Assembly (NCBI GenBank): GCA_003427395.1 | Contig: BFEA01000219.1 | Location: 1,201,555-1,229,014 of the forward strand | DNA length: 27,460 bases | Source of the DNA: Chara braunii | Lineage: Eukaryota > Streptophyta > Charophyceae > Charales > Characeae | Reading direction: 5' to 3' | Notes under the pieces: model-generated | Told to the model about the DNA's origin: nothing | Database searches by the model: none | What the model saw: only the letters and a program-made list of their open reading frames with translations | In this document: piece after piece, positions 1 to 9,570 of the stretch | Numbering within the stretch: the stretch's first letter is position 1 | How the letters are laid out: each line of letters starts with the position of its first letter | Program-made: the position numbers and the translations under genes

Positions 1-196
1 TCCACCTTCATCTTCTTCTTCTCCTCGCCCACCCTTTCGCACCCCCCTCCCATCTTTTTCTTCATCTTCTTCTTCCTCCTCCTCTTCTCCTCCTCTTCTT
101 CTTCTTTTTCTTCTTCTTCTTCTTCTTCTTCTTCTTCTTCCTCTTCTCCTCCTCCTCCTCCTCTTCTTCTTCATCTTCTTCTTCTTCTTCTCTTCT
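1..196. repeat. TTC/CTT pyrimidine microsatellite
   Basis: The stretch is almost entirely C and T on the plus strand, with long runs of imperfect TTC, CTT and CCT triplets, densest at 53-196. It reads as poly-Glu/poly-Lys on the minus strand, which is a by-product of the repeat and not a protein. It lies just beyond the 3' end of LINE-A. Confidence 0.9.
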
Positions 197-199
197 TAA

Positions 200-308
200 C
201 CCCCCCGAGACATCCCGCCTCCAGCACCCCCCTCCCAAACCCCCCGAGACCCCCCGCTGACATCCCGTCCCCAGCACAGCCCCACCTTCAGAAAAAAAAA
301 AAAAAAAA
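200..308. repeat. C-rich imperfect duplication with A17 run
   Basis: A C-rich block contains an imperfect direct repeat: the 18-mer near 208-226 recurs near 259-276 with a few changes. A run of 17 A follows at 292-308. No gene is visible. Confidence 0.6.
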
Positions 309-328
309 TCCTTGCCTTGTTTTTGCGT

Positions 329-390
329 CGCCCGGTTCACCCGGGCGGACCCCCCCGGGCCCAACCGGCCGGGGTCCGCCCGACCGGGCG
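329..390. other. Strong GC-rich inverted repeat (hairpin)
   Basis: Two nested pairs of arms match exactly. Positions 329-336 (CGCCCGGT) pair with 383-390, and 342-353 (CGGGCGGACCCC) pair with 371-382. A 5-base bulge and a 17-base GC-rich loop complete the structure. It lies 27 bases outside the A-rich tail of LINE-A. Confidence 0.8.
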
Positions 391-416
391 CCATCCCAGC
401 CCAGTAATTTTATGCA

Positions 417-435
417 TTTTTTTTATTTTTTTTTT
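417..435 (-). other. A-rich 3' tail of LINE-A
   Basis: T8-A-T10 on the plus strand reads as an A-rich tail on the minus strand. It sits directly after the 3' UTR of LINE-A, where target-primed reverse transcription would begin. Confidence 0.7.
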
Positions 436-450
436 GGGAAAAGCCCGCCT

Positions 451-546
451 GTGCTAGGGGTGCTGATAAGAGCAGACACCACTAGCACCTGGGGGGATGC
501 TCCATCTATTGGTGGGGAGCAACACCTGCTGGAAAACGGTTCCAGC
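451..546 (-). repeat. Three-hairpin structured module, copy 1 (LINE-A 3' end)
   Basis: Three successive inverted repeats occur: GTGCTAG at 451-457 with 482-488, TGCTCC at 498-503 with 516-521, and GCTGGAA at 528-534 with 540-546. Inside the first hairpin a second stem (GGTG/CACC and CTG/CAG) is possible. A roughly 85% identical copy lies at 15745-15840. On the LINE-A strand the module is the last element before the A-rich tail, the usual position of a 3' structure recognised by the LINE RT. That function is inferred. Confidence 0.7.
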
Positions 547-960
547 GTCCCTTGTACAGAATGAAGATGTCGAGAGTCAGGGACCGCCTGCCAGCATTGA
601 TTGCTCTGGAGTCCAGAGGATTAACTGAGCACGGGAGTGAACCTCTTCGCCCTGTTACAGGCGCCGAATACCCACTTTTGCACCCTAGTTCCTCCCTTCC
701 CCAGCTCTCCTTGTCCCTAGTCATTCGGTACATAGAGTTCATTCTGCATCATCCTGCATTCTTCTGCCTTGGTCCTTCCGGCCTGTGATCGGTTGCTGTT
801 GAGAGGTAGTTCCTCTTTCCGTTTCCACCTTTTTCCCTCTGCCCCACCCCAGTACCGCCTCTTCAGTCTGTCTCCAACTGCCAGATCATACCTGTTCCCC
901 TAGCGGCTAGCTTTCACCCAATGCTCATCATCCCGTGGCCCCACCCGCCATTCGCTCCGC
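547..960 (-). other. Presumed 3' UTR of LINE-A
   Basis: This 414-bp stretch lies between the stop of ORF2 and the hairpin module. I see no conserved coding sequence on either strand. Short frames on both strands overlap each other and have no recognisable motif. Confidence 0.55.
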
Positions 961-2900
961 TCACTCTGCTCCATACCATTGCATTTCAGCCATTGCCAGT
1001 CGGTGGGGTGGGAATGGATCCGGGAATTCTATGGGTGGTCGCAGCGGGATGTCGTGACCCACCTTAGTCCAGTCCTTGAAACAAATATAGTAGTCCCTCT
1101 TGAATTCCGCCTGGCTGTCCTTCTGTGCGAGCCTGCCCTTCCATCGGACGGATGCTATCCAATCCCCGTTCACACTGTCCAACCATTCCCCCGAGAATTG
1201 ATGAATGGCTTGTGTTATGTCTTTCACTGTATGGAACAGATCTAGTTGGTTCTTAACTTTATGCCATTGTACCGTAAGTTCTTGTTGAATGTATTGTTTT
1301 ATCATCTCTGTTGCCTCTTCCCCTGCTATGCGGACCCCCTCAATGTCGTGGATACAACGCTTTCTCCAGAGGGACCACATGACCGCTCTCCTCCCCAGCC
1401 TAAACATATTGTTTTCAAAGGTATTGTCGGTGGGGGAGGTCCATGTCTCGCATAATATAGCCCTCCAATCCCAAGGCCAGACGGACTAAGTGCCCAGAAG
1501 TGTCCAGATCCTGTCCCACCAACGCCATGTGAGAACAGCCCCCGGACACTGCATGAATATATGGTCTATGGTTTCCGGGATTCTGCGGGAGGGGAAGGCC
1601 GAGTGACACGACTTGCACCATGTCTGTGCCCTTCCTGTTTGTTCTAGGTATGTACGATCTATGAGCCAGTCGTTGATGGGCAGGCAGCGGTGTTCTATCT
1701 GCCACTGTAGTGAAGCCATCCTTGCCGGTCTAGATCGTGTGGTAGTGAACCATCGGATGGGGCGCATCTCCCCTGATCCCAAATTCAGATGGGATTTCCA
1801 GCGAGCTTCCACCTTTTCTTTCAGGTTCACTTTTGGTCGCAGCAGACGATAAGTGACCTTTACCGTTAGGGAGTATAGCTTTTTATTCTCCCCCGACCTG
1901 TGTTTTCGTGGGGGGGCCCATTGCCATTCCGCCGGGTCCAGCGGGAGCTCTGCCACGGGGGTGGCTGGTTGGTATGCGATCCACACCTCCTTGTCTTGTA
2001 GTACTCGAATCGTGTGCAGGTCGGTGTTTCTCCACCATCTCGTCACGTCTGGAGCGTACCGGGTGAGTATATTATCCCTGTCCATGTGGAAGAGATTGAC
2101 CAGAGATTCATCCGACCATACCTCCACCACGTTACCTACGCTGGCTGGCTCACTCGGGGCTGCTACCTAGTCTCCTTCTGCCAATCGCGGCCTATTTCGC
2201 ATAATGCGCACCCAGTCCAGGGGGATGGCAAAAATCAGCGATTCAATATGTTCCTCTACTTTATGACAGTACTTTAGTGTAGACCTTGGTTGTTTTGCAA
2301 ATTTCCAATCTCCTTTCTTTGTATCTCATATGTCCTTTATTCGGATTATTCCTCTTTTAACCCAGCTACTCCACGGAGGACTTGAACTACGATACACCCT
2401 ACTATACTGGTCCGTTATCTTCCGGTTTCCAAACAAAGGCTGGCGTGCCACCTCATCGCACCTGGACGACGGGGGTTTATCAGGTAACGGGAGTCTGCAC
2501 CAGGCTTTCAAGACGCGGGCCCAGAAGTCGTCCCGGGTCAGATCCGAGCGGGGTGTGTCACAGCCCACCGGTTGACCCATTCGAGGGGACCGTGGCACCG
2601 TCCAGAAGAGGTCTTCCAACCAGGTTAGTGGGTGTACTCCCTATGGAGCCTGTGGAGCCAGTCTAGCGATTTGTTCCAGCGCGAGGGCCTGCCATGGGAG
2701 ACGTAGGTTGAAGAGTAACCTTCTCACCCATTGAATTGTCAATGCCATGACCTGGATATCCGGGTCCAGGATCCCCAAACCCCTTTTATCTTTGGGTTGG
2801 ATCACCGATGACCAGGCCACCCTGCTTATTACGTTTGAGAGTTCCCCATTGCGTCTCCATAGCAGGGCCGCTAGCTGCCGTTTGAGCGATTGGACTGCCT

Positions 2901-2942
<42 letters not shown>

Positions 2943-5473
2943 CGAGTTGAGAGTCCAAATTGCAGATTTGTACCATAGGGCCGCTAGTACCACGCTATTG
3001 ATCGCCAAAGCCCTGCCAATAAGGGAGGTGTGACGGTCCTTCCAGTGGGCCAGCTTCTCCAAAGCAGGTTTCAAAATCCAATCATCATTTGATGCTGGTT
3101 TGCCCAGAGCCGTCAACATAATTCTAAGCACCCTGACTGGGGCCGTTTCTGGGAGCCATTTAACTCGTGGCTGCTCAGGGGGGCGTGCCCCTTGGTGGTG
3201 AATCCACAACCCCAGGGTTTTGTTTCCCTAGTTGACGGTCATATCTGAGATCGCTGTGAACTGATCAAATAGCCACCTGATCTCTTCCATGTTTGTTGTG
3301 GTTGCATCAAGTACGAGAGTGAGGTCATCAGCAAGCATTGAACAGATAGGGATCGCTTCTTCTGGGATGACCGAGATCTGCAGTTTCCTCAGGTCTTTGT
3401 TGGCTCGGAGGTTCGCCGCCAATGCCTCCATCACAATAATAAACAAGAAGGGAGCCAACGGGTCTCCTTGGCGGACCGACCGTTGCAGTGGGAAAGGCGG
3501 TGCTATTCTTCCATTAACTTGGACAGAGGTTGTGGCGTTGTGGTGCAGTATTTCAGTCCAGCGACAGAACACTGGTCCGATATTCATTTGTCCATGTATT
3601 TATCCAGAAAAAAACAGTCCACATGGTCATATGCCTTTTCAAAATCTATGAAGATCACGACTGCATTTTGTTTATCCTGTCTTGTTAGTCTAAGAAGTTC
3701 GTTGACTAACAAAATGTTGTCTTGAATCCTGCGCCCTTTGACAAAACCGGTTTGTGTTGGGTGGATAATATCTTCCAAGATTGGAAGCAGCCGGTTTGCC
3801 AATGCTTTTGCTAGCAATTTGTACACTACTGTGAGCAACTTTATTGGTCGATAGTTCAGGATGTCCATCCTGTCTCTTTTTTTGTGCAATAGGGTAAGGA
3901 TCCCCTGTCCCACCAACTCCCTCATCCCCCCTGATTCCCACACGTGCTGATAAAACTCCATGAGGTCCGGGGCCATCAAGGTCCAGAAAGTCTCTCAAAA
4001 TTCTTTAGGGAGGCCGTCGATGCTCGGTGTCTTCTCTTCCTCCATTTGCATCATCGCAGTCCATATTTCATTTTTCGACAAGGGTCGGTCCAACGCTGAA
4101 TTCTGTTCTTCTGTCAGGTTTTTTTCCAAAGGTTTCAGAAAATCATCAATTTCTTCCTCCCTGACTCTCTTCTCACGCCGGCACACCTTGAAGTGAACAG
4201 GTCTAGGTAGAAGGTTCTTGCGATTTGCGTGCAGTGGGGAGTGGAGGTAATGATATCCTGGTGCCCCGTCTGTGGGTCGTACAACGCTTCGATGGTCGTT
4301 CGCTGTGACCATACCCGGGCCATACTGAAGAATTTTTTGTTCATTGTTCCTTCTGTTTGGTGTCTTGACAGTCTCCCTCTTATCCTTGTGCCTTCCCAGC
4401 GTTAATTGTTGGTGTAATTCCATCTCCTGCTGATGCTTCCGGGCAGCTAAAAGTTTAGAATATTCTTGGCATTTTTTGGCGAGGTAAAACAAACCGTTAT
4501 TGAACCAGTCTATCTCTTGTTGAAAGTGTTCTTTTTGCTCGCGCCAGTACTTCCAGCAGTGCGTGACATAGTTTTGAAAAGTTTTCTGGAGCAAGATGTG
4601 GGTATTAAGTTTGTAAAAGCCCGGTCCACGGCCGTTTTTTTTTCGGAAAGACAGAATGACCGTACACATTTTGTGATCAAGGCCCAGGTAAGGGCTAAAT
4701 GCCAAGATTGATGCTAACAGGAGGGATCCCCCCATGCCCTCCAAAATGAGGATTAGGTCAATGCAGGATCTCGATTGGTTTTCAGTTCCAGTTTTTCGCA
4801 GACATGAATAATACCTTGTGTCTGGGTTCAACTTCCGGAAAGAGTCGAAGACTTTTAATGACAGACATAAGTTGTTTATTATCCGCTCGTCCTCCTCTAC
4901 ATACGCCGGGGCTGGGGAGGGCGTCCGCCATCTGTCTATCCATCGGTCAGGGGCCGCGTTGCAGTCCCCTGCTATAAAGACTGGGACCCCTTCCAGGATT
5001 TGTGCTTGAATGTTTTTGAAGAAAATCTTTCACTCCCTCACGGTATAGGGGGCGTAAATACGCACTATGGCGACGATTTCGGGTTCCAACGTAACCAGGA
5101 TGGACACCCATCGCGTATCCTCTTCGTCTACCACCCAGTGTACCGGATCTGCCCGTGATTCGGGAGGGATCCAAATGGCCACCCCGACGCTACCTGGTTT
5201 CGGGGCATGGGCCCTGAAGGCCGTATAAGGCCAGATCATTTTGTGTATGCAGTTGTGATCCGGGGTGTCCATTAGGTGTGTTTCCTGAATACAAACTATA
5301 CCTGGCCAATTCCTTCCCCCCACTCCTCTCATTAAGTCCCATATTGCATTTTGTTTCTCCGACTTGCAGGAGGCCAAACCATTCACATTCAAGGAGCGTA
5401 AGTCGAGGTCTGCTGCGCTCCTGCATTGGTTCCAAATCCGGTCCTTCCTGTACACCGCTTTGACTGGGTCCAT
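961..5473 (-). pseudogene. LINE-A ORF2: endonuclease, reverse transcriptase and zf-RVT (broken)
   Basis: The start is the ATG at 5471-5473. The EN domain (about 5410-4700) shows LNVNGL, QETHL, IYAP, AGDCN, CIDLILI and LDH, so the catalytic Asn, Glu, Tyr, Asp/Asn, Asp and Asp/His are all present; the Ser before the final DH is Leu. The RT domain (about 4020-3230) shows YRPIKLL, TGFVKGRRIQDN, FIDFEKAYDHV, RQGDPLAPFLF and LADD at 3324-3335. The zf-RVT domain at about 1546-1617 has WCKSC and DHIFMQCP. A single-base deletion in an A-run near 3586 shifts the frame, and a T31 run at 2907-2937 shifts it again. In-frame stops include 5030-5032, 3995-3997, 3228-3230, 2641-2643, 2326-2328 and 1486-1488. 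The intact protein would have nicked DNA and copied the LINE RNA. Confidence 0.9.
2907..2937. repeat. T31 homopolymer inside LINE-A ORF2
   Basis: A perfect run of 31 T on the plus strand interrupts the RT-to-zf-RVT linker of ORF2. The reading frame upstream and the frame downstream differ, so the run also causes a frameshift. On the coding strand it reads as poly-Lys. It may be an expanded A-run, a nested poly-A insertion or an assembly artefact. Confidence 0.85.
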
Positions 5474-5514
5474 TCCAAGCAGATTCTTGTTATCCTAATT
5501 CCTCAGCTGTCGTC

Positions 5515-6842
5515 CTACAGGCGAGTCCACGGTAGCAGGTCCCAGTCCCAGTCCTGGCCCCGTCTAAGGAGCGCACATAAGCATCGCTGGACATCCTGTT
5601 CGGTCCATGTGGCACTGTGTCCAATCCTAACCATTTGCAGATTGAGTAATTGCGTACGGGAGAACCATTTTAGGCCTGCCTCCTTGGATGGGTCATAGCG
5701 GATATAGACATCTCTATGCGCTATCTTACCAGGACCGTTTGTGATTGAGGCTAGTACCTGTGTCCCTGGCGGTAGGAATTCTGCAATATGAGACTTCAGT
5801 TGTATTTGCAAAATTTCTGCTGCTGCCTCAGAGTGACTGTTTTGTGGCTTCGCCCAGAAGGACGACCAACCTGGTAGTGTGACCGTCCCGTGTTTGGCTT
5901 TCTCATCCGGGAACAGACCCACCTCCCATTTCTCGTTTTTCTTCCGAACCGGGATGATCAACATGGCCTCCTGTGACAGCGGGCCAGAGTCGCCACCCAT
6001 TTCTACCAGCTGTCTGAGCTTTCTTTTCCGTATCAGGTCCAGAGGCTCGTTCTCTTCCGGGTCCAGAGGGTTTAGGTCCGGCGGCGGGTCTGGGTGTCCC
6101 AGCCCCGGGAGGGGGTGTATCCCTTGGTGATCGGCCTTCATCACAGATGGAACCTCTTCTTGTTCCGCTTCTGTTGTTGCTGCATAGTGTGGTGGTTGAA
6201 ATTGTGCGAATACGATTGTCGTCAGTCTGTGCCATGCTTCTGTCCACCCCACTCAGGTTTGCAGACCGTTATCCAGCACATGCTTGAGTGAAGCGCTCGT
6301 GTCGAGCATCGGGAATAGCTCTAAGTATGTCTTATCCCAGAATTTGTCAGTGAGGGGGCCGTGTTTCGCTTTTAAATTCCCCACAAGCCAATCTGCAATA
6401 GCTACCAGTTTCTGTTTGTAGGTAGGTGCAGTGGGGGCGCCCCTTCCTCATTGCCATCTGGGTTTCCTTTCGGGATCAAGCCTTCTGGCGACGAGCTGAC
6501 GTTTCCCGGAAGGGGGTCCACTTCCATCGGTTCTGAGTCAAAGGCTGCCTGGAAGAGATCAGTGTCTTTCAACAGTCCCCCAAGGAGGCTCCCCTCTGTT
6601 AACCCCTCTTCATTCACCGATTTTCCTTCCCCCTTCGGCCCCGCATCCACCTCCATATCACCCACCCCCACTTGACTCTCCTGCTGTTTCCTTGCACACT
6701 CTTGTTCCAACTGTTTGGGGGGTTGTTGGTGGTCTCTCCTCGCATCCCTGGCATCCTTTCCTTCCCACTCTTTCCCCTTGCAGCCTCTTCCACCTCCATA
6801 TCCCCCACCCCCGCTTGGCTCTCCTGCTGTCTCCTTGCACAT
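5515..6842 (-). pseudogene. LINE-A ORF1, C-terminal part with Nudix-like domain (broken)
   Basis: Coding-like sequence runs from an acidic, Gly/Pro-rich hinge (6842-6402) through a frame change near 6410 and one TGA at 6253-6255 into a 245-codon open stretch (6252-5515). It ends 41 bp before the ORF2 ATG on the same strand, so I read it as the end of ORF1. Residues about 96-207 of the last stretch (5967-5632) have a beta-rich pattern resembling the Nudix hydrolase fold: IIPVRKK near the start, VTLPGW, then SEAAAEIL where the Nudix box would be, and GLKWFSRTQLLNL near the end. The catalytic Nudix Glu residues are not conserved, so any such domain is unlikely to be active. The similarity is my inference by eye. 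A plain ORF1 C-terminal domain of unknown fold is the alternative. Confidence 0.6.
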
Positions 6843-6869
6843 TCGTGGTCCAACTGTTTAGGGGGTTGT
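6651..6869. repeat. 76-bp direct repeat at 143-bp period in ORF1
   Basis: Positions 6651-6726 recur at 6794-6869 with roughly 90% identity. Both copies encode the same peptide motif on the minus strand (ECARxQQESQxGVGDMEV), but in different frames, because 143 is not a multiple of 3. The ORF1 frame therefore changes between the copies. Confidence 0.8.
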
Positions 6870-6874
6870 TTCTG

Positions 6875-8464
6875 TTATTGCTGTTCTGCAGGGGCGGGTT
6901 GCTTTTGGTGGATCCCAACACCATCTACCACTTCCTCATCCCTGATGTACTGCTCAGCAGCGGGGCCCGGGACGCCGTTGGAGCGAGAAGAATCATCCCG
7001 CGACGGTCCGGGCTCCGTCTGTTGTTTTTGGACGCAGACTTCTTTCCCACCTTTCCCTCCTTTCTTCCCCACCCTCTTCCAGCCCGAGTCATCCACTCCC
7101 CCCTGCGGGCGGGTCAGTTGTGTCTCCTGTACCTTCTCCTCCACCGGAGCCGGGGGGGTGCATGTGTTGGGGGGACACGTTCCCCAGTCCGGTTCTCCAG
7201 ATCGTTCTCATTTCCAACCCACTGCAGTACCTTCCTTCGTCCGATCTTCAATGTAGACCCACCCTTCATGACCCGGGTCTATCGTTCTCCAATGAGTCGT
7301 TTTAAACGGGTCCCTCAACAGTCTCCCCATTTGCCGGGTCCTTTTCTGCGGGTGTAGTGGACAGGCGTATTCTGTGCTCAAGTGGTCGTATGCTTTGCAC
7401 TTATGGCACCATGGTCTCAACTTGTGTGTTGTATGAATCCTGTACTCTTTCCCCCCAACCTGATATGGCATGAAATCGTCAAGGGAGAAAGGGTGGCCCT
7501 GAGGAAAGTCCAGGGTGAGCATCAGGTAGTCGTCCCTTTTGGCCACGAAGGAGGGGAGCGGATCTATGAACGCAACAATGTCGTACATCAACCCGAAATC
7601 GTAAACGAATGTCGCTTGTATTTCGACCGGGATATGTCGGAACTCTACCCAGTGGAAGTCTTGCATCAGCTGTGCCCTCCTCTCTTCCAGGCCCATTCCT
7701 CGCGGCGGTGTCCGTGGGTAGATTCGAACCTCCGGTCGTTCGCAACGTAGGCGCTTCCATCCGTCAATCGTGGTTTTGTCTGATTCATGCAAACTCAAGA
7801 CGGTGAAAAGGGTGTTGGAGACCGGTTGGATCAGGAATTGGTCACGGGCCAAGTCAGAACTTCCTTTCAGGGTTTCCAACCGGTGGCCAATCCACTTGGC
7901 TTTATCGTTGATCGATTTGAAGATTGCGTCGTCGTGGAACACCCAGTTACTGGCGTGTTTCATATAAACCTCGTCCCGATTCACTATGCCAGTTTTTGGG
8001 TACGCCTTGACCATAGTCTGCTTTCCTCCCTGCGAAACCACCCGTGTCTATGACGGAGTCAGGAATTTTGTCATGAAGAAAGCCCGTGCTGGCGGTAGCG
8101 TGTCCAGAGGGATGTCGAGCTTTCCGGTCCGCGGGCCACTTTGGCCTCTTTGGATGGTCAGGTTATGTCCGTGATGGGGGTTTCGAAGTTTTTCTGCGCA
8201 GGTAAGCTGTGACGGGCCAGGGCACGACTCCTGGACTGTCATCCCTGACTCCTTCTTTTTCACCTCCTCCGTCAGCGTAAGTTGTGGCTGGCCATTGCTC
8301 AACTCCTCGACACTCCTCCCTCGAGACTCCATCTCCTTCTCCTCCTCCGTCAAAATTCCTGTATCTTCACTCTGCTGTCCATCCTTTCTAATTAATAGTT
8401 TCGTGTCATTGTTCTGACACGCCCAGTGTTTGTACCGGAGCTGTTGGTCTGCCAGCTGTTGCAT
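6875..8464 (-). pseudogene. LINE-A ORF1, N-terminal part: gag-like protein with zinc knuckle (broken)
   Basis: The likely start is the ATG at 8462-8464; the next in-frame stop upstream (TAA) is 45 bases away. One frame is kept down to 6875, interrupted only by TAG at 8048-8050 and TGA at 7208-7210. The second segment (8041-7208) has a WVEFRHIPVEIQ pattern like the DUF4283 region of plant LINE ORF1 proteins. A zinc knuckle of spacing CX2CX4HX6C follows at 7361-7408 (Cys, Cys, His, Cys within WCHKCKAYDHLSTEYAC). The canonical spacing has X4 at the end. Such proteins bind the element's RNA to form the retrotransposition particle. A basic Lys/Gly-rich tail follows. The DUF4283 assignment is by pattern only. 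Confidence 0.75.
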
Positions 8465-9220
8465 GGCTCCGCTATAGAACAGCACCGAGTCCAATCGTTT
8501 GTGTGCACGTTATAGCCTGTTAGGCGGCCTCATGATGACGCGACTCCCTCTCGTTTCGTTTGTTTTAGTTGTTTTTCGTTGTTGGCTATTGTTATTTGCA
8601 GTCCGATTTTTCGTTGTTTTTTGTTATTTTCTATTGTTTTCATAGGCTGATTTTGGTATATTTATTTATCTATATTTGTTTAACCCGGCTGTTACCTACC
8701 TCGCTGATTTAGCGATGCCAGGGGAAGGTCGGGAGCTGCTCCGGGGTTGTAGATCCTGCTGATTTCACACGATGCTCGCCTCCTCCATTCAACTTCCTTT
8801 CAACATCCCCCTCTCCTCGCTTGTTCGGCCCTCGATTGTTCGGTCCTTCCTATATCCGTCTCTTGCGGGTCCCACTTGCGAGTAGCTCCCCCTGACTTGA
8901 TCCCCAAGAGGTCCTTCCCTCTCCTATCCCTCTCCTCCTTTCGCCTTCGTTAAGTGTTACCCTGAACCCCCTGGGGGCCTTCAAATCTGTGATGGCGAGC
9001 GCTGCCCACGTCCTCTATTCCATTCCCCCGATCCTTCCTTTCTTCCTGTATCCCTCTCCTGTCCTCCCCTTTTCGGGCTGCAGGTTGGACTCCTTTTTCT
9101 TGATCCCTTTTCCTCCTTCAATTGTAAACCACAACCCTCTTTGCCTATACACTCGCCACCCTCTTCACTATCCCTTTGCCCTCCCTTGCTCTGATATCCA
9201 ATCCCGCGACGTGTTGCACT
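8465..9220 (-). other. Possible 5' UTR of LINE-A
   Basis: No coding sequence is convincing here. Positions 8540-8690 are T-rich on the plus strand (A-rich on the LINE strand), and 8760-9220 are pyrimidine-rich (purine-rich on the LINE strand). The position directly upstream of ORF1 and the strand asymmetry suggest a LINE 5' UTR, but the element boundary is not visible. Confidence 0.35.
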
Positions 9221-9484
9221 TGTATTCCGTTAATCCTCCCCGGAGTCTTCCCTTTCTCCGCTCACCGATCCCTCAACATGTTATCCCTATGTTCCATAGC
9301 CCTCCCAGCCTGCCTCGTTTTTTCCCCTTCGACTGGTTTGCCAACATCCCTCTGTATTCCGTTAATCCTCCCAAGCGTCTTCCCTTTCTCCGCTCACCGA
9401 TCCCTCGTCATGTTATCCCTATGTTCCTTACCCCTCCCAGCCTGCCTCATTATTTCCCCATCGACTGGTTTACCAACACCCCTT
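9221..9484. repeat. Two tandem 132-bp units
   Basis: The sequence starting TGTATTCCGTTAATCCTCCC at 9221 recurs at 9353, and similarity continues through a complete 132-bp unit in each case, with about a dozen substitutions. Because 132 is a multiple of 3, a pyrimidine-rich frame stays open across both units on the plus strand. The composition, rich in Pro, Leu, Ser and Phe, argues against a protein. The position upstream of LINE-A ORF1 recalls 5' UTR promoter monomers of some L1 elements. Confidence 0.8.
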
Positions 9485-9570
9485 CCCTCACACCCTTTCT
9501 GTACTTAGCGATTTCCTATTACCCGATCTCGCGAAGTGTGACGTTGTCGGTGCGCGATGTGTTCTCTTGA

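Larger units (their letters stand above)
417..8464 (-). mobile_element. LINE-A: near full-length L1-type retrotransposon, decayed
   Basis: On the minus strand the order is ORF1 (gag-like, zinc knuckle), a 41-bp spacer, ORF2 (EN, RT, zf-RVT), a 3' UTR of about 500 bp, then an A-rich tail (T-rich at 417-435 on the plus strand). This is the canonical order of a plant-type L1 retrotransposon. The span of about 8 kb is what a complete copy should occupy. Both ORFs keep homologous sequence along their length, with scattered stops and a few frameshifts, so the copy is inactive but not ancient. The 5' boundary is uncertain and may extend into 8465-9570. I could not find a convincing target-site duplication. 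Confidence 0.88.

Noticed and set aside
62-394. 110-codon minus-strand frame with poly-Glu and poly-Lys
   Set aside because: It is the translation of the TTC microsatellite and an A-run; no protein family.
451-546. Hammerhead ribozyme in the hairpin module
   Set aside because: CTGATAAG resembles part of the core CTGATGA, but the second conserved core and the three-way junction are absent on both strands.
6672-7357. Two long plus-strand frames (194 and 221 codons)
   Set aside because: They are antisense shadows of LINE-A ORF1, rich in Pro, Ser and Leu because of the purine-rich coding strand.
7711-7734. tRNA B-box-like sequence on the minus strand (GGTTCGAATCT)
   Set aside because: It lies inside ORF1 coding sequence, and no A box or cloverleaf can be built around it.
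8989-9570. 193-codon plus-strand frame
   Set aside because: Open only because the DNA is pyrimidine-rich and the 132-bp unit is a multiple of 3; composition is not protein-like.
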